From assembly GCA_026008535.1 (NCBI GenBank), contig BRKX01000012.1, positions 26,875,848 through 26,939,847 on the forward strand: a DNA stretch of 64,000 nt. The letters are read 5' to 3'. Below are positions 32,959-42,738 of the stretch, in pieces. The notes under the pieces are model-generated. The model was not told where the DNA came from. It worked only from the letters and a program-made list of their open reading frames with translations, and made no database searches. Numbering within the stretch: the stretch's first letter is position 1; each line of letters starts with the position of its first letter. Origin of the DNA: Perilla frutescens (Eukaryota; Streptophyta; Magnoliopsida; Lamiales; Lamiaceae). Both the position numbers and the translations under genes were made by a program.

Positions 32959-34590
32959 ATGGATTATGAAATAATTAAGTTGATATATCACAATGGGGTA
33001 GATGGGTTTATACTAATTCATTAGAATATGTTGGAGGCAGGAAAGTAATTGAAAGGAGGATATAGACTTTCTATCATTCACACATATGATTAAGAAATAT
33101 AAACAAGAATTTTGAATGTGAGAAGTTAATAAGCTCTGTTACTTAAAGCCTGGAAAAAACTTAGTTGATGGTGTATTAGTTCTTGAGAATGATGATGGTA
33201 TTAATGACATTGTTGCTAGTGTCTTAAATTTCATAGATGAGTGTTGTGTTCATATTTTCTCATTTGATGATATTGTTATGAAGCAGCCAACTATAGACAC
33301 ACAATGTTCTGCAAATATTGATTATGTTCCAAATGTGAGTATGTTGGAAGATAAGCTTGTGTTTGACTTAATGAATAATAATTTTAGTGAGGGGTTAGTG
33401 GTTGAGAAGAGTGCCAATGAAGGGTTAGTGGTTAAGAAGGGTAAAAGAGATTATGGATAACAAGAGTAAAGGGTTGTACATTGAAGGAGAGTGTGATCCA
33501 GAGTCAGCCTCTGGAAGTGAGTTTGATTTAGAGGGTGGAGAAGAAGATCCTAGAAGTGGGTCTGATACTAGTGAAGCCGACAGTGGGTATGACAGTGAAG
33601 TTGAGATGAATTTAATTAGTCAAAGTTCAAGGGAGGTTAGGTATGATGGTGATGTTGGAAATCCTCACTTCTTGTTAGGCATGACATTTGCTAATGCTCA
33701 AGAAGCTAGGTCTGCTATAGCTAAGTATAGTGTAGCAAAGTGTACTCCACTAAAACTGAATCCTAATGAAAAACACAGAATTAGAGCAAAATGCAAGAGT
33801 GTAGGGTGTCCCTTTGTTTTGTTTATGTCAAAATCTGGTAGGGATTCAGGCCTTGTTGTTAAGACTTTTCACTTTGAGCGTAGCTGTTTAAAAGACTCAA
33901 AAAATAAGTTAGCATCAGCCAGATTTCTTGCTAATGAGTTTAAGTCTTTAATCAATAACCAGCCTACTATGACCACTAAGGAGTTGCTGAAAACAGCAGA
34001 GCAAAAAATGCATTTGTATGTATCTAAATCTACTTGTAAGAGAGCTAAGAAAATTGTGAAGGAAGAGTTGGAGGGTAGTTATATCAATGAATTTGGGGCT
34101 TTGAAAAGGGGTTGGAAGGCTGGATGTAGGCCTATAATAGGATTAGATGGCTGCCATTTGAAAGGAATTGTGAAGGGACAAGTATTGGTTGATGTTGGGA
34201 AAGATGCAGCGGATCAAATATTTCCTATTGCTTGGGCAATAACAGATAAAGAAAACACTGATAATTGGAAGTGGTTTCTGGAATTTCTTGTGAAAGATCT
34301 GGAGATCAATGATAGAGGCAATTCTACTACTGTGATTTTAGATATGCAAAAGGTACATCTTCTTTCATTATAGTTTTTTTTTTATGATAATAGCTTATTG
34401 TATTAATTTTCTTTTATGTATGTAGGGCTTAGTAAATGTTGTTGGGGATGCGCTGCCATTAGCTGAGCACAGGTATTGTGCTAGGCATGTGCATGCCAAC
34501 TGGAGCAAAAAATGGCATAGTGGTGAGCTAAGGAAGAGGTTCTGGAAAGGCAAGCCTTGCACAATAAAGAGTGCATTGGAGAAGAAATAA
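32959..34590 (+). pseudogene. MULE-1 transposase (mudrA-like), decayed
   Basis: Pieces of the MuDR-type protein are readable in order: an N-terminal segment MDYEIIKLIYHNG near 32959; YLKPGKNLVDGVLVLENDDG near 33143; a frameshift near 33453; an acidic stretch (33459-33600); the DNA-binding region with cysteines CKSVGCPF near 33795; the catalytic-domain start GCRPIIGLDGCHLKG near 34120; and AWAITDKENTDNWKWFLE and VILDMQK. An intron (34353-34425) follows, then GLVNVVGDALPLAEHRYCAR. The second exon ends early near 34590. The part between SYINEF and GWKAGCRP is shorter than in relatives, and the third catalytic acidic residue and SWIM zinc finger are missing. The transposase is therefore non-functional. 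Confidence 0.88.
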
Positions 34591-34639
34591 AAGGAAATGA
34601 GGAATGATAAAAAATAGTAAAAACTGAAATTGTGAATTT

Positions 34640-34810
34640 GATGCAAGTTGTGAGACATTATTTTGATGTTAAGAAGCTTAGATTTTTTGTAAATGTTGGG
34701 GGTTGTGATTAACTTTTTTATGAATGTTAGGAGCTATGACTCACTTTTTGTGAATGTTGTTTGTGAGCTATGATTCACTTTTTGTGAATATTGGGAGCTA
34801 TAAAGATCAT
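34640..34810. repeat. Short tandem repeat within MULE-1
   Basis: About three imperfect copies of a 45-50-bp unit with TTTTTTGTGAATGTTGGGAG and GAGCTATGATTCAC motifs lie between the transposase remnant and the zinc-finger gene. They probably replaced or followed the deleted transposase 3' part. Confidence 0.6.
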
Positions 34811-35152
34811 TATTTATGTTATTTAAAGTTGTTCAAAGTTGTCCATTTATCTATTGTAAAGAGTTGTAATAACTATGATAAAATCACAAGTTCATATTAA
34901 GATAGATTTACATAATTTCTTCCATTATATTGATCTCATTACAAGCTAAAAGATCATACACTACAAATGATCAGTTAACTTATCAAAAACTAAAACATCT
35001 TCTGAAATCAAAGAGACTACATCAAATACACTATATGAAAACATATTTGACTTCAAAATTATATAGATTAGCAAGAACCAAGATACAACCAAAGCAAAGT
35101 ACAATTTTTTTAGTCTATTCTTCATCATCTGCACTTCAACGTGAGCTTTCAT

Positions 35153-35601
35153 TTACAAATCACTAAAATTGACAGAAAGAAGTTCCATCTCTTGAAAAAT
35201 TCTATCTTTAATACATTTTTGATGCAATTTCTTATTCTCCTTCAATAGTTGTCTCTTCTCCATCTTCAATGTGTTTATCACCTCTTTCGCCCTATCACTC
35301 ATGGGCTCAACATCAAACCACCTAAAATAATTACAACCTCGTTTTGAAAGTCTCTCATTTGTGGCTGCAATTAACAAATTTTAATAAAGATTTACGTAAA
35401 GAGTCGACTATCAGAATAAACTCAATTCATACTTACACTATAGTTTCGGCAATTATAAAATCTTCTTCCGATGTTTGCATCTGTCCACGACGTCTTAATC
35501 ACTTCTGGGATGCCACAATCGCATAACTTGCTACCCTCACACAAATTCAAACTTTGGCTCCTTCTACATGAAGTTGAGCTCGATGACGATTGAGCTTCCA
35601 T
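35153..35601 (-). CDS. GRF-type zinc-finger protein carried by MULE-1
   Basis: Two exons on the minus strand: 35601-35439 and 35364-35153, with a GT-AG intron whose phase restores a single frame of 124 residues. The GRF zinc finger spans the intron: CDCGIPEVIKTSW, then NIGRRFYNC, then GCNYFRWFD. These give the Cys pattern and the G-R-x-F-Y/F-x-C and W/F residues of the family, which usually binds single-stranded or structured nucleic acid. A charged coiled-coil-like tail follows (EVINTLKMEKRQLLKENKK). The architecture is that of the plant proteins annotated as At4g04775-like. Unlike the transposase it has no stop or frameshift. Its location inside the inverted repeats and convergent orientation suggest a role in the transposon, but that is inference; a captured host gene is the alternative. 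Confidence 0.75.
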
Positions 35602-35946
35602 GATTGCGTGCGAAGATTGAAGATTAATTGGCGTTTTAGTGATTGGAAGACTAAAATCTTTGAAGAGAATTTGGGGATTTAGGGTTCTATGAGTGATTTT
35701 GATATTAGGGAAGAAGATTGATTAAATTCAATCTTGATTTAGGCACGCGGGTCGGGTTTAAGGAGTGGTGCGGGTTTAAGAGATTGTCTGGGTTTAACAG
35801 ATCAATTGACGTTGTTTATACGAGGAGCTTGATTGAGCTCAAATTAAAAGTTCAAGGGCTCAATTGAGACAAAAAAAAGTTGGAGGGTCTAATTGGTCCC
35901 CCCAAATAAGTTCAGGGGTCTATTTGGGCCTTAACCCTTATTTTAA

Positions 35947-38345
35947 TTTGACAAAAAAAGGCGTCATACAGTGTTATAAATTAAAATTTGTAAGATGGGA
36001 TAAAAAAAAATCAGATTAAAATCATATTCAATGATACGTTTGTAATTTGTTTGATGTTTGATTATGTTTGGATCCGAATCATGATCATCTCACGAATTTG
36101 GACCCGCAAGACACTCTCACAAAAAACTTCCTCTTTTATTTGTGATATATAACAATATAGTTCGATCAATGTTTAATTCCATATTTAATACATATGTCAA
36201 ACATAAAAAAATTGTATGAGATGTTTTTATGGGTCAAAATATGTATGGTGGATTAAAATCTAAATGAAAACTCATATTCAGTAACATTTTTGTATTTTTA
36301 TTGGTGGGAAAAATTCTATCTTCCCCCTTGGAGTTGTACCTATAAACCACGTGGATCGTTTGTTTTTTCAAAAAATAAATAAAAAATTTGATGATGTGGC
36401 ACGATCTATGTCGTTTGCGGGCATTACTCTAAAAAATATTGTATAATTTTTCTATTGATGGTTGATTGTGTTTGGAATTCAATCTTAAATTGTCTTATAA
36501 ATTTTAACCGGTAAATAGTCTCTGAGAAGACTTATTGTGTCTCAAATTGAGAAGCGTTTTTGTCGAAAAAGCGAAAAGGAAAGAAAAGTGGACTTCTTTT
36601 TCTCTTAAATTTGAATTTGAAAGAAAAACATTTTCTTCTGTTAATTAACTATGGACAATTTTAATGGCATGGCATGGCCTCCCTGTGACAATCATAGAGG
36701 GAAAATTAATTGCACTATATTCCTTAGATCAATTTCGATTAGTTGGTTGGATCCAAAATCATCTACACGTTCGATCCATTAACAAGAAAATTAATCTGGC
36801 TAACCAATCAAAAATTGGTTTTATCATTATAACTATTTTATGAGGTTTATAAAACAAACTTAACCTTGATATTCGTCTATAAACATTTCAATATGCACTG
36901 TACTTAGGTAGATATAGCGTTTCAATTGATTATTTATTTCTTCACCTGTATAATTAATGCCTGCCTGCTAGTTAAATAAATTATATTATCAATTTATTAA
37001 AAAAAAAACGTAGTCAATTTAATCAATGTGGTCAGTCAGATCAAAGATTGAACCGGTCAACTAATTAAATTTGATGAGCAACAGCGATAGATCATCTTAG
37101 AGCGGAAAAAAAAAGTAATTAATTTACTACCATAAAATAATCAAATTACTCATTCAAATCCCAAATATTTCAATTGATTTTTTGCTTGCCATGAATTCAT
37201 TAGCCGCTTAATTACTATGCAAATAAACTAAGAAAAAGAAAATTCTGGGTTTTGCATTTTTTTAATACTCATTGTAATCTCTTATTATTAGTATCATGTT
37301 GCTTTACATTTATGTTGATTTTATGCTAAGAAAATGTTTTCAAATTATTCTTTTGTCAAAGAGAAAAAATAGAGATGGAATATTATGGCTGATAGTTCCA
37401 TCAGTTAATGATAACGAAAGAGTCCAAAAAAAAAAAACAATTGTTAGGTCTTTGCAATTCAAATTATTTTTGATAATAATAGATTTGATCTATATTATCT
37501 AGAGTAGATGATATATTGATATCGAAAATAGCTTCTAAAAACGACGAAATATATTCCATATAGTCAAATTTTACATAATGACTCGCATAATAAAACAAAA
37601 ACTTAACTACTAATCGTGTAGGGTACAACGTTAAAAGTGATATTTTCAAGCATTCTCATAAGCAAATTCTTTAGTACAATTCATAATTCATAATTTGCAA
37701 GCCAATTCAAAGTTTTTTGTGACATGACTAACCTTGAGTAAATTCAAATATTACTAAGGTCAAGTATCATATTATGCTCAAATATTTTCAACTTTTCACA
37801 AAAATGCCCCAACTTTATAGTACGTGAACCAAGATCCCAAACTTTTCATTTGTTTTTTTAAGTTGAAACAACACTCTTGCATATTGTTCTAGTTCATTAG
37901 TGGGTGTGTAATTCTATTTTTTATTTTTTTAATTTATGTGTAATTAATATTATAAATATGAATTAAAAAATAATACACACACATTTTGTTCTGTTCGGTT
38001 TTAAATTTTAATTGAAATATTTTTTCTCAGAACTGAAATCGAATCAAATTATATTTTGATTTTAATATTCAAAATCGAACCAAATAGTTCAATTAAGTTT
38101 TTTTTTTTTTTTTGTGGTATTGCACACCCCTACTTACTCTAGGTTGAATATTTCTTTTTTTTTTTTGGTATAATATGGTATTTGACCTATTATTAATATA
38201 GAGAGAGAGAGTCTTGAATCTTGATACCAGAAAAAATAGTGATATTTTTATTTATTTTTTGAGGAAAAAAAACAATTAATTAATCAGTTCTGAGGTGTGT
38301 GCATAACCAGGAGCGGAGACAAGCACCGGAGCAATATGCTTTGAC
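35947..38345. other. AT-rich intergenic sequence upstream of the PPR gene
   Basis: No coding region, inverted-repeat element or RNA gene was recognised in these 2.4 kb. Homopolymer T tracts lie near 38099-38113 and 38156-38167, and a short GA tract near 38202-38211. The PPR gene's leader probably begins near 38290. Confidence 0.45.
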
Positions 38346-40184
38346 ATGCAACCGGAGCAACGATTCTCGCCGGAATACGCTTGTTTCTCTCACAGTCCCT
38401 CATCAAATACCTTCGTTCAATTCAACACCGCCGCCGAATTCAGGAAGACGTATATTCTCAAGAAATGCATTGCGCTGTTGTACTCGTGCGCCTCCTCTCT
38501 CCCCAAACTGAAGCAACTGCATGCCTTCTCCGTCAGGCACGGCGTCCCCCTCGCCGACGCCGACATGGGCAAGCACTTGATCTTCAAGGTGGTCTCTCTT
38601 TCGGGGCCGATGCTCTATGCGCGCCGACTGTTCGACCAAATTCCGCACCCAAATATATTCACTTGGGATACTATGATCAGAGGGTATGCTGAAAGCGACG
38701 ACCCATATTCGGCTCTGGATATATACCGGAGATTGCGTGGGAGCTCGGGGTATCCCGACACGCATACGTATCCCTTTCTTCTCAAAGCTGTCGCGAAGCT
38801 GGCGGTGCTGAGAGAGGGGGAGAAGGTGCATTGTGCGGCAATGAAAGATGGGTTTGCGTCGTTGATGTTTGTGCAGAATGCTTTGGTTCATTTCTACGGC
38901 GTCTGTGGCCGGGCGGAGAGCGCTCTCCAGGTGTTCGATAAAATGCCTGAGAGGGATCTTGTTGCTTGGAATTCGGTGATCAATATGTTTGCTTCAAATG
39001 GCATGCCGAACGAGGCGCTAACGCTTTATGGGAAGATGGGATTGGAGAATGTTAAACCAGATGGTTTCACTTTGGTTAGTTTGCTCACTGCTTGCTCTGA
39101 GCTAGGTGCATTGGCTTTGGGCAGGAGATCACATGTTTATATGATAAAGAGAGGTTTGGATAAGAATTTGCATGCTGCAAACGCGCTTGTGGTTCATTAT
39201 TCTAAGTGCGGGAACATCAAGGAGGCGAAGAAGGTCTTTGATGGAATGGAGGAGAAGAGTGTAGTCTCGTGGACTTCATTGGTAGTGGGGATGGCTGTCA
39301 ATGGATTTGGTGAGGAAGCACTCGAGCTTTTCAAGGAGATGGAAAGGCGGAGATTGGGTCCGAGTGAGATCACTTTCGTAGGGGTGCTGTATGCCTGCAG
39401 TCATTGTGGAATGGTGAATGAAGGGTTTGCACATTTTGATAGGATGACTAAGGTATACGGCATTGTGCCAAAAATCGAACATCACGGTTGTATGGTCGAT
39501 TTAATGGGCAGGGCAGGCTTAGTACAAAAGGCGTATGACTATATACGCAGTATGCCAATAGAACCTAATGCTGTAATATGGAGGACTCTGCTCGGTGCCT
39601 GCACAATAAGTGGGAACTTAGAGATCGCGGAGATTGCAAGAGACCGACTAAGAAAGCTAGACCCAAGACATTGTGGAGACTATGTGCTTCTTTCCAATCT
39701 ATATGCATCTGAAAAGAGGTGGTCGGATGTTCATAAGGTGAGGAAAGCAATGGTGAAAGACGGTATCAAGAAAGTGCCAGGCCACAGCCTAGTCGAGTTA
39801 GGCAATCGTGTGCATGAGTTTGTGATGGGAGATACGTCTCACGCTCAAAGTGAGGCTATATATGCAATGCTTTCTGAGATGACGAGGCTGCTGAGACTGC
39901 AAGGCTACGCCCCTAATACGTCGAATGTGCTTGCTGACATAGAGGAAGAAGAGAAGGAGACTGCATTGTCTTATCACAGTGAGAAAATTGCTGTTGCGTT
40001 TATGCTGATTAATACGCCGGTGGGGACTCCTATTAGGATTGTGAAGAACTTGAGGGTGTGTGGAGATTGCCACCTTGCAATTAAGCTGCTGTCGAAGATT
40101 TTTGAGAGAGACATTGTTGTGAGAGATTGTAGTCGGTTTCATCATTTTAGAGATGGAGGTTGTTCTTGCAAAGATTATTGGTAG
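38346..40184 (+). CDS. PPR protein of the DYW class (At4g21065-like)
   Basis: A single-exon gene of 612 residues, as usual for plant PLS-type PPR genes. After a short leader, pentatricopeptide repeats run from about residue 50 to 420 (for example NIFTWDTMIRGYAES, DLVAWNSVINMFASNG, SVVSWTSLVVGMAVNG). E and E+ motifs follow (GNLEIAEIA, KKVPGHSLVELGN), then a complete DYW cytidine-deaminase-like domain with HSEK (His544, Glu546), CGDCH (Cys572, Cys575), RFHHF, CSC and the terminal DYW. The wording of the sequence is close to Arabidopsis At4g21065 along the whole length (recalled). Proteins of this class bind organellar RNA and usually perform C-to-U editing in mitochondria or chloroplasts; the target site cannot be read from sequence. 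All zinc and catalytic residues are present. The start could lie one Met later, but the first fits the targeting leader. Confidence 0.95.
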   Translation: MQPEQRFSPEYACFSHSPSSNTFVQFNTAAEFRKTYILKKCIALLYSCASSLPKLKQLHAFSVRHGVPLADADMGKHLIFKVVSLSGPMLYARRLFDQIPHPNIFTWDTMIRGYAESDDPYSALDIYRRLRGSSGYPDTHTYPFLLKAVAKLAVLREGEKVHCAAMKDGFASLMFVQNALVHFYGVCGRAESALQVFDKMPERDLVAWNSVINMFASNGMPNEALTLYGKMGLENVKPDGFTLVSLLTACSELGALALGRRSHVYMIKRGLDKNLHAANALVVHYSKCGNIKEAKKVFDGMEEKSVVSWTSLVVGMAVNGFGEEALELFKEMERRRLGPSEITFVGVLYACSHCGMVNEGFAHFDRMTKVYGIVPKIEHHGCMVDLMGRAGLVQKAYDYIRSMPIEPNAVIWRTLLGACTISGNLEIAEIARDRLRKLDPRHCGDYVLLSNLYASEKRWSDVHKVRKAMVKDGIKKVPGHSLVELGNRVHEFVMGDTSHAQSEAIYAMLSEMTRLLRLQGYAPNTSNVLADIEEEEKETALSYHSEKIAVAFMLINTPVGTPIRIVKNLRVCGDCHLAIKLLSKIFERDIVVRDCSRFHHFRDGGCSCKDYW

Positions 40185-40419
40185 TTTTGGTGATCATTAC
40201 TTGGAAATTAAATTTGGCTTTTGTTTTGCTGATTTGGGTTTTTGAATGTGAATTTGTTGGAAGGCGTCAAAGGAAATGAAGTTATTTACGAGTTACAAAA
40301 TATTGCAATCAATCTGTTCTCCAAGCAATTGAAAGAGTACCATTAATAATTAAGAACCTAAACCTTGACACTAACCCTAAAAAAAAGAGAGAAAAAAACA
40401 ACAAAATATATATTCTTGA
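40185..40419. other. Convergent intergenic gap
   Basis: 235 bp shared by the 3' ends of the PPR gene and the small acidic protein gene. It holds no other feature. Confidence 0.5.
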
Positions 40420-40863
40420 TTAGTTGTCATCTTCATCGTCTTCATCTGAAAAAATAGTTGGCTTAAGAATACATTCCTCCCAAGAAAAGTTCTTAATTTC
40501 TTGAGTGAGTGAGTGCAAGTCATCAAATGCATCGTCATCATCTTCTTCTTCTTCATGGCACTCTACGTAGACCAATGGATCATCACTTCTAGAATGCTTC
40601 AAAAAAGGAAATCGAGCTCCCAAACTCATCATTTTCGTCTTTGTCTTTACCTTCGTCTTCATCTTCATGTTTCTTTTATCCCCGCAGGAACCAAGAAGAA
40701 AAAATGAGGGTGAAGAAGGGAATTTAGGAGTTCTTGAATTCTTGGGAACCAGCTCAAAATCTAGTTCATCTTGAGGTTCAACAATTGGCTCTCTCAATTT
40801 GAGTTGTGGGATTGATTCATCTTTCAACACGTCTTTGAGGCTCACATACTTGTGTTCTTCCAT
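40420..40863 (-). CDS. Small acidic uncharacterised protein, 147 residues
   Basis: An intronless minus-strand frame of 147 residues beginning MEEHKYVSLKDVL. The N-terminal third is polar with a VSLKDVL...IPQLKLREPIVEP segment. The middle has a basic stretch of alternating Lys/Met/Thr (MKMKTKVKTKTKM). The C-terminal half is strongly acidic (EEEEDDDDAFDD and a terminal DEDDEDDN) with a SWEECILKP segment. No signal peptide or membrane segment is seen, and no catalytic motif. The biased charge layout and regular start make a real gene likely, probably a nuclear or cytosolic plant-specific protein. I do not recognise the family. Confidence 0.65.
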   Translation of the reverse strand: MEEHKYVSLKDVLKDESIPQLKLREPIVEPQDELDFELVPKNSRTPKFPSSPSFFLLGSCGDKRNMKMKTKVKTKTKMMSLGARFPFLKHSRSDDPLVYVECHEEEEDDDDAFDDLHSLTQEIKNFSWEECILKPTIFSDEDDEDDN

Positions 40864-42040
40864 GTTGAAGTGAAATTTGTCACTCTCAATTAAAATCTAA
40901 AAATCAATTTTAAACTAAACCTACCCACCTGTTTAGCCAAACCAAGACATAAATTAATAACGTTGTATCATGTGTCAACTCACACACTCCCCATTATATT
41001 CATACGTGTATACATTTACCTATATTGTGTGTGTGTGCGTGCGTCTCCATACATGTCTAGAATTCTGATGTAAATTTCTGAGTTGTACTTGATGAATGAA
41101 TTTATGAGTTTGATTACTCAATTTGTACCACCAAATATATATGTCATTATATAATTGGTTGCCATCACCTAAAGCAACGAATCTTGAACGTTGGTTTATT
41201 TGTACTAGCTCCAGAGCTCTAGTTTGGGTAGTAATTAATACTCCAACTGGCATCTACTTCAATTTCTCCAAAACTCAAATTATGCATAATTTTAGTTGAT
41301 AATATAAATACTCCTTCCATTTCTGAATAATTGTCATTCTAGCATTTAAATTTTGTTTCAAAAAAAGTATCGTTCTACAAATTCGAGAGAAAAAATTCAC
41401 ATTTTTCACACATTTACTCTCATTTAATGCATTCATATATTTATATTTAACTCATTTAATATATTCACACGACTCCAAAATTATAAATAAAAAATAAATT
41501 ACTTTTCCTTCTAGTATTGATTATAAGAAATATGAAAATTATAAATAAGAAAATATTTGCGGCTCTTATCAATATATAAAATACCATGGCATGTTCAAGC
41601 GCTTACTCCATCAAACACAATTTACAGGAATAAACTACACAATCAAACACTACAAGAAACATACCAAACATGAACATGAAACGAAACACAAATTAGCAAA
41701 TTTAATTATGTAGTCCAATTCGATTTATCATGTCAAATTAAGGATGGTAGAGCAACAAATATATACATGTAATTTATAAGGCTGAAAACAGATGATAACG
41801 AACGCCATTAATCCACCTACCATTACTGGGACACAAGCAGCATATATTTATTAGACTTAAACCAAAATAATAACGCTCAAATCTCCTTCGTAAAATACAA
41901 TTAACCAAATGCCAGTGTGTGGGCATATATAGAGAACAAAAGATATACAGAGCACTAGACTATAGGTTTTTGTACATTAAGATGAAAAAAGCGAGAAAAG
42001 GCGGATACGAGACGTGTTTAGGTACTGAGTTTTCCAAATC
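40864..42040. other. Intergenic sequence
   Basis: Contains the promoter side of the acidic-protein gene (from 40864 rightwards) and the 3' side of VAMP727. No additional gene is supported. A short (GT)n tract lies at about 41023-41042. Confidence 0.45.
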
Positions 42041-42381
42041 TCAACGGAACATAAGCCAGAGAAGGAAGACCAAGACAAAAATGGCTCCTCCAACCATCAG
42101 CTTCATGCGAAGATTTTGTAACCACATCTGCCGACGTAACTGCCTTCCTTGCCTTTGGAAGCTGTCAGCCTGAATAAGATTTCAGTGAGCACATCAACAG
42201 AAAATAGAAGGTCATAATTTTCCAGGCACATAAGAGGAGAAAGAGCATCCTCACCTGGAACTGAAGGTTTTCGGTCTTATCTACCAGTAATTCTATTTTC
42301 TCACCACGATCCAAGACCTGAATGAATACAAATAATCTGAATGTCGGTGCTCCATCGACAGTTATTAAACTTCTAAGAAGA

Positions 42382-42454
<73 letters not shown>

Positions 42455-42698
42455 TGGGTTCAGGTGAGAAAAGATCTTGGTGTGAGAAATGAGAAAAATG
42501 CTTATTTTATTGTATTTTATTGCTTAATTGCCATAACTTTATTGCTTAAATACTTTATTGCTTAATTGTTATAATTTCATTGCACACGTGGGACAAAATA
42601 ATTATGCAATAAAAGTATACCTATTACGCAGTAAATTACAATAACATAAACATTTTCTCATTTCTCACACCAATAAATATTTCTCACCTGAACCAAAA

Positions 42699-42738
<40 letters not shown>

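Larger units (their letters stand above)
32310..35937. mobile_element. MULE-1, Mutator-like element with two genes
   Basis: Terminal inverted repeats of about 110 bp (32310-32420 and 35824-35937) match well: GGCTAAAGGACCAAATAGGC on the left against GGGTTAAGGCCCAAATAGAC read inward from the right, both continuing through TCTCAATTGAG and TTTTAATTTGAGCTCAATCA. The 9-bp duplication TTATTTTAA is exact at 32301-32309 and 35938-35946, the diagnostic length for Mutator-like elements. It holds a damaged mudrA-type transposase (plus strand) and an intact spliced GRF zinc-finger gene (minus strand), arranged convergently like mudrA and mudrB of maize MuDR, although the second gene is not a mudrB homologue that I recognise. 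Confidence 0.93.

Noticed and set aside
38403..38891. 162-residue minus-strand frame opposite the PPR gene start
   Set aside because: Antisense shadow of a strongly supported PPR coding sequence.
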